Positions 44,082 through 52,470 of a stretch of 61,017 nucleotides of DNA are shown here, one piece after another. How positions within the stretch are numbered: position 1 is the first letter of the stretch; the number at the start of each line of letters is the position of its first letter. Below the pieces are notes generated by a model. It made no database searches. It was not told where the DNA came from and saw nothing but the letters and a program-made list of their open reading frames with translations. A program made the position numbers and the translations under genes. Source of the stretch: Arcobacter sp. EP1 (GTDB taxonomy: Bacteria; Campylobacterota; Campylobacteria; Campylobacterales; Arcobacteraceae); assembly GCA_001655195.1 (NCBI GenBank), contig LPNY01000042.1:37544-98560 (forward strand). The letters run 5' to 3'.

Positions 44082-44722
44082 GGAGTTTTAAAAATATATC
44101 CGGTATCGACAACAGTCTGTATATAATCGTTCTTAAGTATCTTGCGAAGCCTACGTATAAGGCTTCTTATGGATTCTAGTGAAGCATATGCTCCTTCCCA
44201 AACATAATTTTCGATGGCTTCATAAGAGACAACTTGATTTTTTTTCGTTAAAAAGAGGTTCATTAAAAGACGTTCTTTTTTTGTAAGTCTAAAATCTTCA
44301 CCATCAATACAAACCGTTGCTTCTTTATAATTAAATGAGCAGTTTTCATCAAAAATTATCTTGTCATCACTTATTTTACATAACTTTTCAATCTTGATTT
44401 CAAGTTCATCAATAAAGAAAGGTTTTTTCAGATAGTCATTACAGCCAAAGTCATATGACTCTTTGATGATATCTAGTTCAACTGTTGCACTAATAATGAG
44501 TACGGGAACTTCGGTGTAATACTCACGAATTTTTTTAAGAATTTTTATGCCATCAACATTGGGAACATTAATATCTAAAATAAAACAGCTGTATCCATCG
44601 GTGATTGCATCAAGAGCTTCTTGTCCATCAACAAAGGCATCTAGTTCATAGCCCTTTATTTTTAATCGTTTAACAATAGTGTTATTTAGTTTTTCATTAT
44701 CTTCTAAAAGCAAAATTTTCAT
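44078..44722 (-). CDS. OmpR-family response regulator of the lactate locus
   Basis: A 214-aa protein. Receiver (about 1-115): LLLEDNE, phosphoacceptor Asp50 (CFILDINVPNVDG), VLIISAT and Lys100 (CNDYLKKPFF). Trans_reg_C winged helix (about 130-214): FRLTKKERLLMNLFL, YEAIENYVW, LRSLIRRLRKIL. Cognate kinase is the gene just upstream (99 bases away). Placed between lutABC-kinase and dctPQM, it probably controls the transporter and perhaps the oxidation genes. Confidence 0.93.
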   Translation of the reverse strand: MKILLLEDNEKLNNTIVKRLKIKGYELDAFVDGQEALDAITDGYSCFILDINVPNVDGIKILKKIREYYTEVPVLIISATVELDIIKESYDFGCNDYLKKPFFIDELEIKIEKLCKISDDKIIFDENCSFNYKEATVCIDGEDFRLTKKERLLMNLFLTKKNQVVSYEAIENYVWEGAYASLESIRSLIRRLRKILKNDYIQTVVDTGYIFKTP

Positions 44723-44795
44723 AGGTTTTCCTTTTTCATTCTTTGTCTACTTTTTAACACAGGAAATCAATTCTTTCTAAAAGTAGTAAAACCTA

Positions 44796-44816
44796 AAGAG
44801 GCAACGAGTTGCCTTT
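44796..44816 (-). terminator. Stem-loop between kinase and response regulator
   Basis: AAGAGGCAA-CGAG-TTGCCTTT (one wobble), just after the kinase stop. No strong U tract; a weak terminator or processing element within the operon. Confidence 0.5.
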
Positions 44817-44821
44817 CAATC

Positions 44822-47020
44822 TTACTCTTTAGGTTTTTTATGGGGTAATTTAATAGTAAATACGACCGAATCATTATCATTGTTAACATAAATATGTCCT
44901 TGCATTTTATCTTCAATGATTACTTTTGCCATATAAAGCCCAAGCCCAGTACCTTCTTTTTTGGTGGTAAAGTAGGGATTAAAGATATCTTGAATAATTT
45001 TTTCATCAATTTTACCAGCATCATCAATAATTTCAATCTTATTATACTGTGAAGATTGGGAAATGTTGATAGTAATTGAACCTAATTTTGAAGTTTTCTC
45101 TTCACGTTCAATAATTTTATTTTTTGCATTATTAACGAGATTGAGTAAAACTTGTTTAAACTCATTTTCATAACCAAAAATAAAAAAATCATCACGATTA
45201 TCTTGGTAGTTAACTTTTAATGTAATATTTGAATAAAAAATCTGTTTACCAATAATCTCAAAGATTTCATCAAAAGAGTTTTTAATAGAAAAAAGAATCT
45301 TTTTATTGGATGGTTTTAAGAAGTTCCTAAAATCACTCAAAGTTTGGGACATGTATTTGATTTGTACCATGGAGTCATTAACAAAATCCTCAATATTAAC
45401 TTCTTGTAACTCTTCAAGCATCGCAGCAGTTTGTATATCTTGTACTTGTGCTGATAGTTCAACTAGTGGTTCATTCCATTGGTGTGCAATGGCTGCAACC
45501 ATATCTCCCATTTCAGCTAGTTTACTTTGTTGGATTAAAAACTGTTTTTGCTGAACTCGTTCAGTGATATCATCCATGATACAGACAATCCCACCAATTG
45601 TTCCATCAATATTGGAGTAGACTGCTTTATTTAAAATAAAATATTTCATATGTTGGTTGGGCAAATTGATAGCAATCTCTGAGGTATCTGTACTGTAGGT
45701 TTTTAAGATTCGTTCGTCAACCATCGTATTTCTTTTTGCAATTTCAGGTGAGAAAAAGTCATAGGCAGTTTTACCAATGACATCACTTTTATGCATATTG
45801 ACCAATTTACAAAAGGCGTTATTACACCCAATAAATTTTCCATCTTTATTTTTATAATAAATTGCATTGGGAAGTGTATCTAATAGAACCTTCTCAAATT
45901 TTAGCTGATTTGAGAGCTCTTTTTCAAGTTTTTTACGTCGTTGAATATTCGCGCGCATCGTAATTACTAAAATACTTAAAATGGTGATTGCTAGTATTGA
46001 AATAACAAAAAACTTGGTATGTTCACGATAGACTGAAGCTGGTAAATTAATCTCTTGATATTCATTTAAAATCTCTGAAACATCAATATTAAAACGTTTG
46101 AGTTCATTATGGTCAAAAATATATCGGTTGGGAGATTTTTCTAAAATAGGAATCTCTGTTATTTTTTTGCCATTAAGTACGCGAAGTGCCATCTTTGAAA
46201 CTGCTTCTCCCTGACCTGATGCAGAAGTAAGTAACCCACCTACAACACCAAAGTCTAAATAGAAATCCCATAACCCATAAATAGGAACAGAACTTGCTTC
46301 TCTAATCTTTTGAAAACTCTGTTTATAGGTAAAGTGTTTTCCTGTTTTATCTTTAAATAGGAGTACAAAAAGAATAACACTATCTTTATCCAGTTTTGAG
46401 ACTTTCTTTTGAAGAGAGGTGATATCCATATTGTCTATATACTCTATGTTAATTAAACTTGAATATTTTTTTATGATAGGGCGAAGGTCACGTTTAACTG
46501 CATAACCTGTTTTTGAAGTATCGTTTAAAATCACTAAGTTTTTAAGGTTTGGATGTAGTTTTGTGATGAGTTCAAAGTTTTTTTCCAAATCTACTTGTTC
46601 AACAACTCCACTCATGTAGTTTTTCATATTGTTTTCGTCAAGTAACGCTTTATCAAAGTTATTTATCCCAGTAAAAAGTACGGGTAAATCTTTAAAAAGA
46701 AATTCATGGTAACGAATAGCAAAATCAAAAGCGTTATTATCGCTAGCAATGATCAAATCAAAATTTCGAGTGCTAAACTGTGATTTATAAAGTTGAGCAA
46801 GCTGGTCTAAATAGATAGGGTCGGCGACTCTTTTCGTATCCATGTAAATTGTAGTCAGTTCAATATTTTTATAGGGTGCAAATTGTTGCTCAATAGAGTG
46901 GGATATCTCGTCACTCCATTTGTATCCTTTGTGGTATGAGTGAAGTAAAAGTACCTCTTTAGAACTTGAAGCAAAAAGGCTTAAAGTAAAGAGTAAAAAT
47001 AATAGAATATATTTTCTCAC
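44822..47020 (-). CDS. Histidine kinase with ABC-substrate-binding-type sensor
   Basis: A 732-aa protein starting at GTG. Signal peptide (about 1-17), periplasmic domain (about 22-325) of the ABC_sub_bind type (LLLHSYHKGYKWSDEI, ASDNNAFDFA, PVLFTGINNF, SVPIYGLWDFYLDFGVVGG), TM (about 333-354), PAS (about 370-490), H-box AHQWNEPLV (His513) and ATPase domain (about 610-730) with GTGLGLYMAK. The H-box has Asn-Glu where sister kinases have Arg-Gln. Lies between lutC and its likely response regulator. Lactate or a related acid is the probable signal (inference). Confidence 0.92.
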   Translation of the reverse strand: MRKYILLFLLFTLSLFASSSKEVLLLHSYHKGYKWSDEISHSIEQQFAPYKNIELTTIYMDTKRVADPIYLDQLAQLYKSQFSTRNFDLIIASDNNAFDFAIRYHEFLFKDLPVLFTGINNFDKALLDENNMKNYMSGVVEQVDLEKNFELITKLHPNLKNLVILNDTSKTGYAVKRDLRPIIKKYSSLINIEYIDNMDITSLQKKVSKLDKDSVILFVLLFKDKTGKHFTYKQSFQKIREASSVPIYGLWDFYLDFGVVGGLLTSASGQGEAVSKMALRVLNGKKITEIPILEKSPNRYIFDHNELKRFNIDVSEILNEYQEINLPASVYREHTKFFVISILAITILSILVITMRANIQRRKKLEKELSNQLKFEKVLLDTLPNAIYYKNKDGKFIGCNNAFCKLVNMHKSDVIGKTAYDFFSPEIAKRNTMVDERILKTYSTDTSEIAINLPNQHMKYFILNKAVYSNIDGTIGGIVCIMDDITERVQQKQFLIQQSKLAEMGDMVAAIAHQWNEPLVELSAQVQDIQTAAMLEELQEVNIEDFVNDSMVQIKYMSQTLSDFRNFLKPSNKKILFSIKNSFDEIFEIIGKQIFYSNITLKVNYQDNRDDFFIFGYENEFKQVLLNLVNNAKNKIIEREEKTSKLGSITINISQSSQYNKIEIIDDAGKIDEKIIQDIFNPYFTTKKEGTGLGLYMAKVIIEDKMQGHIYVNNDNDSVVFTIKLPHKKPKE

Positions 47021-47056
47021 ATGATAACCTTGATTTAAATATATTCTATTATAACA

Positions 47057-47641
47057 TTAATCAATAAAAATAACATACCCCGATTTTGGACCGTGGGCTC
47101 CAATAACAAGAGACTGTTCAATATCGGCTGTTTTAGAAGGACCCGAAATAAAGGTACCAAATCCGCTTTGTTCAAAATTGATATTTTCATACGCTTCGTG
47201 CATGTTGTTTAGTATTTTACTCTTTTCAACAACAATAACGATATTTTGTGCAATAAAATACAGAGCTCTGTGTCGATTGTTTTCATTTTTTATCCACACT
47301 GCCCCATTTTCGGCAACTGCGAATTGACCCTCTACAATAGCTAAGTCAATATTTCGTAAGTCATGAACATCTTCTTCTTCGTTAGGATCAAAGTTTCCAA
47401 GAGTACATCCTTGAACATTTGACGCAATGATTTCTTCGTTATCGTAAATAGATTTTATTGTTGCATCTAACTCATCTTTAGTGCAACATAATGCATCCCC
47501 ACCAACACTTTGAATCATTTTTGTAAATTGTTCAAACTTATTCTCATAAACGATGCCATAGTTATCATATTCTGGTAACTCTTTTGGTTTTACAATGTTG
47601 TTGTTTTTAATTTTATTTAAAATTGTACTTTTAGAGCTCAT
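47057..47641 (-). CDS. lutC: LutC, lactate-utilisation LUD-domain subunit
   Basis: A 194-aa protein of the LUD (DUF162) family: AVAENGAVWIKNENNRHRALYFIAQNIVIVVEKSKI and FGTFISGPSKTADIEQSLVIGAHGPKSGYVIFID. LutABC oxidises L-lactate to pyruvate. The start is ATG 47641, whose SD AAAGGAG is 6 bases upstream; a TTG at 47647 is rejected. It overlaps the lutB 3' end by 11 bases. Confidence 0.92.
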   Translation of the reverse strand: MSSKSTILNKIKNNNIVKPKELPEYDNYGIVYENKFEQFTKMIQSVGGDALCCTKDELDATIKSIYDNEEIIASNVQGCTLGNFDPNEEEDVHDLRNIDLAIVEGQFAVAENGAVWIKNENNRHRALYFIAQNIVIVVEKSKILNNMHEAYENINFEQSGFGTFISGPSKTADIEQSLVIGAHGPKSGYVIFID

Positions 47642-49001
47642 CAGCAACTCCTTTTTTATATAACTCTTTAAATGAGTTTTTTGGAAATTTTGGAAGATCT
47701 CGTTCTTTTCCCCATACGTTAAATTTATTGTAAAGTAGAGCTTTTGGCAATAATGGAACCACTTTTCGTGCTACTTTTCCAAGTAGTGTAAATAGGAATG
47801 GTTGCTGCATTAACCATGAGGCAATCTTCATTGAGACAGTTTTTTGAGTCGATAATAACCCTTGAGTAGCTAAATCTTGTCGGTGTGTGTATAACTGAGA
47901 ATCTAAATCGATTTTTGCAGGACATACATTGGTACAAGACCCGCAAAGGGTACATGCAAATGAAAGAGTTTTATTCTCTTTTGGGGCTCTAAATGTTCCT
48001 AATGTTGAACCAATAGGTCCAGGAATAACATACCCATATGAGTGACCACCACTTCGTCTGTAAATTGGACAAGTATTCATACACGCTCCACAACGAATAC
48101 AGTTAAGTGCTTGTTGATAATCTTTGCTTGCTAAAAAAGGTGTTCGTTTATTGTCAACAATAACAATATGCATTTCACCACCTTCGGCTGGTCCATGAAA
48201 ATGTGAAGTGTATGATGTGATAGGTTGACCCGTAGCACTTCGTGCAAGTAGTCGTGTAAAGACACTTAAGTGTTCAAGTTTAGGAATAACTTTTTCTAAT
48301 CCCATAGAAGCAATATGTAGTTTTGGAACGCTCGCTCCCATATCAGCATTTCCTTCATTGGTACAAACTACAACACCACCAGTTTCGGCAATGGCAAAAT
48401 TAACTCCTGTTAATCCAGCATCTGCTGTTAAGAAGTCTTCTCGCAAACTTGCCCGTGCTGCTCGTGTTAAATAAGTAGGGTCATCATTTCCTTTTTCTGT
48501 ACCTAAGTGTTCATGAAAAGTATCAGATACATCCATTTTTTTTAAATGTATAGCAGGAAGTACGATATGTGAAGGGGGCTCATCTCTTAGTTGAACAATA
48601 CGCTCACCTAAATCAGTATCAATAACCTCAATACCTTTGCTCTCTAAATAGGGATTTAAATGACACTCTTCTGTTAACATTGATTTTGATTTTACAAGTT
48701 TTTTTACGCTGTGCTTTTGTAAGATAGAGTGAACAATTTCATTATGCTCTTTTGCATCACTTGCCCAGTGAACAGTAATACCTTTTGCTTGAGCATTTTT
48801 TTCAAACTCTTCTAAATAGTAGTCAAGTTTGCTCATGGTATGTGTTTTTATATCACTGGCATTAGCTCGAAGCTGTTCCCATTCAGGAAGTGATTTTGAT
48901 GCTAAGTCTCTTTTTTCTCTTACAAACCAAAGTGCTTTATCATGCCAATGCATTCTTTCATCATTGGCTACAAAAGCGGCTGCTTTGTCTGGATGACTCA
49001 T
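47631..49001 (-). CDS. lutB: LutB, lactate-utilisation iron-sulphur protein
   Basis: A 456-aa protein: N-terminal LUD domain (about 60-290; KSKSMLTEECHLNPYLESKGI, DAGLTGVNFAIAETGGVVV) and a C-terminal pair of 4Fe-4S motifs (CIRCGACMNTCPIYRR, CTLCGSCTNVCPAKID). It passes electrons from lactate oxidation. ATG overlaps the lutA stop by 4 bases. Length is normal for LutB/LldF. Confidence 0.95.
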   Translation of the reverse strand: MSHPDKAAAFVANDERMHWHDKALWFVREKRDLASKSLPEWEQLRANASDIKTHTMSKLDYYLEEFEKNAQAKGITVHWASDAKEHNEIVHSILQKHSVKKLVKSKSMLTEECHLNPYLESKGIEVIDTDLGERIVQLRDEPPSHIVLPAIHLKKMDVSDTFHEHLGTEKGNDDPTYLTRAARASLREDFLTADAGLTGVNFAIAETGGVVVCTNEGNADMGASVPKLHIASMGLEKVIPKLEHLSVFTRLLARSATGQPITSYTSHFHGPAEGGEMHIVIVDNKRTPFLASKDYQQALNCIRCGACMNTCPIYRRSGGHSYGYVIPGPIGSTLGTFRAPKENKTLSFACTLCGSCTNVCPAKIDLDSQLYTHRQDLATQGLLSTQKTVSMKIASWLMQQPFLFTLLGKVARKVVPLLPKALLYNKFNVWGKERDLPKFPKNSFKELYKKGVADEL

Positions 49002-49744
49002 GATAATCCCTCCCCGGCTAAAATTTGTACAATGTGCAGTACCTTAATTGGTTCATTATTACGGTTAATAATACCTTCCATATGCATAAGACAGGACATA
49101 TCAACACCTGTCATAACTTGTGCACCTGAGTCCACGTGATCTTTTACTCTATCTTTACCCATAGCTGCTGAAATTGCGTCTTCTGTAACACTAAATGTAC
49201 CACCAAAACCACAACATTCATCTTCTCGTTTTAAATCAACTAGCTCAATTCCATCTACTTTTGCCAATAGGTTTTTTAGTTTTGAGTTGTAAGGAATATT
49301 AAGTTCACTAGGTGTCGCTAAATGTAGTCCTCTGTGGGCATGACATGAGTTGTGTAGACCTACTTTATAAGGGAATGTTACATTAAATGTTTCCACTTTA
49401 ATAATATCGTGTAAGAATTCACATACTTCATAAATGGAGGTTTTTACTTTATTGTAGGCTGGATCATCATCAAAAAATGGCGCATAGTGATCTTTTACCA
49501 TGGTTACACATGAACCACTTGGTGCAACTATATAATCAAACTCTTTAAAAATTTCTACAAACTGATGTGCTAAAGCTTTTACATCTTTTGAACAACCAGA
49601 GTTTGCCATTGGTTGCCCGCAACAGGTTTGGCTCATTGGGTATTCTACATCAAGATTTAGGTTTTTTAAAACCTTTAGCGTGCTTACACAGGCTTCAGGG
49701 TATAGCTCATTCATAAAGCAAGGAATAAATAATCCTATTTTCAT
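48998..49744 (-). CDS. lutA: LutA, lactate-utilisation CCG-domain protein
   Basis: A 248-aa protein with two CCG (cysteine-rich) domains: MSQTCCGQPMANSGC (first), HNSCHAHRGL and DECCGFGGTFSV (second), as in LutA/LldE and heterodisulphide reductase subunit B. The start is ATG 49744, with the SD AGGAGG 5 bases upstream; the longer frame from 49771 is not used. First gene of the lut-dct-dld locus, divergent from an AraC-type regulator. Confidence 0.94.
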   Translation of the reverse strand: MKIGLFIPCFMNELYPEACVSTLKVLKNLNLDVEYPMSQTCCGQPMANSGCSKDVKALAHQFVEIFKEFDYIVAPSGSCVTMVKDHYAPFFDDDPAYNKVKTSIYEVCEFLHDIIKVETFNVTFPYKVGLHNSCHAHRGLHLATPSELNIPYNSKLKNLLAKVDGIELVDLKREDECCGFGGTFSVTEDAISAAMGKDRVKDHVDSGAQVMTGVDMSCLMHMEGIINRNNEPIKVLHIVQILAGEGLS

Positions 49745-49846
49745 GTTTCCTCCTAGTCTACCATACGGCATTTCTTTTATTTTTTTTGTCTTAACTAAAT
49801 TCTAATATCTTCATATAAGATAGACATGATAATTCTTAATAATTAG

Positions 49847-49885
49847 TTATCTATTTTTAATATTTTTTTTATCTATTTTTAATAT
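49847..49885. promoter_or_regulatory. 17-bp direct repeat between lutA and the AraC-type gene
   Basis: TTATCTATTTTTAATAT occurs at 49847-49863 and, identically, at 49869-49885, a 22-base period (two helical turns). Tandem sites of this spacing are typical for AraC-type and OmpR-type regulators. It ends 12 bases before the AraC-type start codon and about 100 bases upstream of lutA, so it could repress one and activate the other. Confidence 0.6.
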
Positions 49886-49897
49886 AATAAAGGAAAA

Positions 49898-50782
49898 ATG
49901 CAGAAAAAAACAACTCAAAACAGACATACCCAAATAGCAAATTATACAATGAACTATATATATAATTATATAGATACGGACATCAATATTGATGAACTAG
50001 CCGACAAGTTTGAAATAAGTCGAGTATACTTTCAAAAACTATTTAAAGAACAAATAGGCAAAAATATTTATGAAGCAATTAAAGATATTAGGTTGTATAA
50101 AGCTTCAAATTTATTACTTACCAATAAATCATCTACCGTTAAAGAAATTGCTAATATGTGTGGTTATTCTTCTCAACCTTCTTTTATTAGAGCATTCAAA
50201 TTAAGATTTAATCAAACCCCAAAAGAGTGGAAAAATGGAGGCCATAAAAACTATTCTAATAATATCTTAAAAAACATTGACATTAATTTTGATGAAAATG
50301 AACATTTCTTACAAATTAATCCAAAAATTGTAAACCTAGAACCAATGAAAATTTATTATCTGAGAAATAAAGGTTATAGTAAAGAGAGTTTGAAAAAAAC
50401 ATGGCAAAAGATTCAGGCTTGGATTTTGACCAATAAGATAAAAAAATATAGGGAATTAGCTTTTTATCATGATAACCCTGTAATTACTCCAGCAGATGAT
50501 TGTGTTTATGTTGCAGGTGTTATTTTAGATGAAAAAATAGATTTATCAAGTACAAATTTGCCCTACTTCAAAATTGTTGGAGGTTTATATGCCTCTTTTG
50601 AACTTAGCGGAAAACATGGGGACATATTAAGATTTTTGCAATGGGTATATCATGATTGGCTTCCCGAAAGTGGATTTGAAACTACAACAAATCCTGCACA
50701 CACAGTATTAAGTCAAAACCATTACACCCATCCAAGTGAAACGTTTCAAGCAACGTTATATCTTCCAATACAATATAATTAA
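49898..50782 (+). CDS. AraC-family regulator with GyrI-like effector domain
   Basis: A 294-aa protein. N-terminal double HTH (about 10-110): IDELADKFEISRVYFQKLFKEQIG then VKEIANMCGYSSQPSFIRAFKLRFNQTPKEW. C-terminal effector-binding domain (about 135-294) of the GyrI-like/AraC_E_bind type (MKIYYLRNKGYS, CVYVAGVILDEK, YASFELSGKHGDI, AHTVLSQNHYTHPSETFQATLYLPIQ). The HTH-first order is that of Rob. Divergent from lutA, which may be its target. A perfect direct repeat lies immediately upstream. Confidence 0.9.
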   Translation: MQKKTTQNRHTQIANYTMNYIYNYIDTDINIDELADKFEISRVYFQKLFKEQIGKNIYEAIKDIRLYKASNLLLTNKSSTVKEIANMCGYSSQPSFIRAFKLRFNQTPKEWKNGGHKNYSNNILKNIDINFDENEHFLQINPKIVNLEPMKIYYLRNKGYSKESLKKTWQKIQAWILTNKIKKYRELAFYHDNPVITPADDCVYVAGVILDEKIDLSSTNLPYFKIVGGLYASFELSGKHGDILRFLQWVYHDWLPESGFETTTNPAHTVLSQNHYTHPSETFQATLYLPIQYN

Positions 50783-50795
50783 ATTTAGTTGTGGT

Positions 50796-51365
50796 TTATT
50801 TTTCCATAAAGATGGTTAAATCATTATAGAGATAGTTATGAGTCGTGGTTACTTCACGTGCTAGTAATTCACAAAAGGCGATAACTTTATGTTTATTGAT
50901 AGGATTAAAAGTGTCTTGCACTAAAAAGTTAAATGCAAACCCTTTTTTACTGTAGTGAAAACAGATTTTAATAAAATTAAAAAATTCTTCCTCATTAAGT
51001 ATGTTGAGTGCTCCAGAACAGAGATAATAATCTGCATAAAAGAGTTTATCTTCTAGAACATTTTTACAATAAAAAGTTTCTTTAGGAAAACGTTTTTTTG
51101 ATAGTTCTATCATTTTATCTTCACAATCAAGACCTAAATAGGTTTTTGGTGTTAGATTATGGATACTTAAATAGTGATAATACTCTGCAAAACCACAACC
51201 CACATCAAGAATAGTGTATTCTTTGATGTTCTCTTTTATAAAGTGTGTGAGAACTTCAAAACGTTTATATTGGTTATGTTGAGAGTTCCAGTGCACACCT
51301 TGGGGTGAAATTCCATATTTTTCAATAGCTTTTTTATAAAATTGGTAGTTATCACTATATTGCAT
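50796..51365 (-). CDS. Class I SAM-dependent methyltransferase
   Basis: A 189-aa protein with the SAM-binding motif ILDVGCGFAEYYHYL (about 53-67), the second-strand acidic residue in YLGLDCEDKMIELSKKRF, and a later LYNDLTIFMEK. A small-molecule or generic methyltransferase; acceptor unknown. ATG overlaps the deaminase stop by one base (TAATG), so the pair is coupled. Confidence 0.82.
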   Translation of the reverse strand: MQYSDNYQFYKKAIEKYGISPQGVHWNSQHNQYKRFEVLTHFIKENIKEYTILDVGCGFAEYYHYLSIHNLTPKTYLGLDCEDKMIELSKKRFPKETFYCKNVLEDKLFYADYYLCSGALNILNEEEFFNFIKICFHYSKKGFAFNFLVQDTFNPINKHKVIAFCELLAREVTTTHNYLYNDLTIFMEK

Positions 51366-51802
51366 TATCTTTTAATTTGTTCAATCTTTACATTGTTGTC
51401 TTGAATAAAGGTAGAGACAACTTCAGAATTTGTATGTTCATAGGCTTTATCATAAACAATTCGAGTGATTCCTGCTGCAATTAAATTCTTTGAACACTCA
51501 CTACAAGGCTCCAACGTTACATAAATAGTTGCATTTTCAATGGAGATACCTTTTCGTGCTGCCCAAATAATTGCATTCATCTCTGCATGGATTTCATAGG
51601 TTTTTGACCAATCATGGTGCTCTTTTGTGTACTCTCCCTCCCAATGGCTACTACAATTTGTATATCCAGCTGGAGTTCCGTTGTATCCAGTGGATAAAAT
51701 GCGTCCATCTTTAACAATAACTGCACCCACTTGTTTTGATACACATTTTGATGCACTGGCTATCTCTTTTGCTATATTTATAAAGCTTTGGTCACTTATC
51801 AT
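51365..51802 (-). CDS. dCMP/cytidine deaminase-family protein (ComEB type)
   Basis: A 145-aa zinc deaminase: HAEMNAI (zinc ligand His72, catalytic Glu74) and TLEPCSEC (Cys100, Cys103). The N-terminal SKQVGAVIVKDGRILSTGYNGTPAGYTNC is typical of deoxycytidylate deaminase, which makes dUMP for thymidylate synthesis. SD AGGAG fits ATG 51802. Coupled to the methyltransferase gene. Confidence 0.9.
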   Translation of the reverse strand: MISDQSFINIAKEIASASKCVSKQVGAVIVKDGRILSTGYNGTPAGYTNCSSHWEGEYTKEHHDWSKTYEIHAEMNAIIWAARKGISIENATIYVTLEPCSECSKNLIAAGITRIVYDKAYEHTNSEVVSTFIQDNNVKIEQIKR

Positions 51803-51945
51803 CGATTCTCCTAAATAACTAAAAAATAAATTTCTTAAAACTTCAGATTTTTGTCAATTTTTGTCTAAAAATGGCTGAAAATGTACAAATTATGTCGAAT
51901 TTTGGCAAAAAATTGCAAAAACTGGCTAAAACTGTTTTATTGGAT

Positions 51946-51951
51946 TATAAT
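51946..51951 (+). promoter_or_regulatory. -10 box for accBC
   Basis: Consensus TATAAT 45 bases before the accB ATG. Upstream (51835-51945) are runs of A or T spaced about ten bases apart, the phased-tract pattern often seen in promoters of this phylum instead of a clear -35 box. Confidence 0.5.
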
Positions 51952-51996
51952 AAATTTTGTTGTATTATATCAAAAATTTGACAAAAAAGGCTAGGA

Positions 51997-52461
51997 ATGG
52001 ATTTTAAAGAAATTAAAGAATTAATTAGAGTTTTTGATAAAAGTGAATTAAATAAACTTAAAGTTAAAGAGGGTGAATTCGAAGTTGCTATGCAAAAAGG
52101 TTTTGAAGGAAATACTGTAGTAACAACTACTGCAGCAGCTCCTGCACCAGTTGCAGTTCCAACAGCAGCACCTGCAGTACCAGTTGCAGCTGTAACAGCA
52201 GATGCTCCAGCAGCAATTAGTGGTGATACAATTGACTCTCCAATGGTAGGAACATTTTACGCTTCTCCATCTCCTGAAGCTTCGGCATTCGTAAAAGCAG
52301 GAGACACAGTGAAAAAAGGTCAAACTTTATGTATCTTAGAAGCGATGAAAATTATGAATGAGGTTGAAGCTGAATTTGATTGTAAAATCGTTGAAGTACT
52401 TGTTAAAGACTCTGACCCAGTTGAATATGACATGCCACTTTTCGTAGTTGAAAAGTTATAA
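51997..52461 (+). CDS. accB: Biotin carboxyl carrier protein of acetyl-CoA carboxylase
   Basis: A 154-aa protein: a helical N-terminal region (about 1-45), an Ala/Pro/Val-rich flexible linker (about 46-75) and a biotinyl domain (about 76-154) with the biotin-attachment motif EAMKIMN (Lys118). It carries CO2 on biotin from AccC to the transcarboxylase AccAD in fatty-acid synthesis. Nine bases before accC. Confidence 0.96.
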   Translation: MDFKEIKELIRVFDKSELNKLKVKEGEFEVAMQKGFEGNTVVTTTAAAPAPVAVPTAAPAVPVAAVTADAPAAISGDTIDSPMVGTFYASPSPEASAFVKAGDTVKKGQTLCILEAMKIMNEVEAEFDCKIVEVLVKDSDPVEYDMPLFVVEKL

Positions 52462-52470
52462 GAAGCTCAC

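Noticed and set aside
52048-52323. 91-aa Cys/Ser/Trp-rich frame on the minus strand over accB
   Set aside because: It is the reverse reading of the Ala/Pro linker codons (GCA, CCA, GTA); no SD and no independent support.
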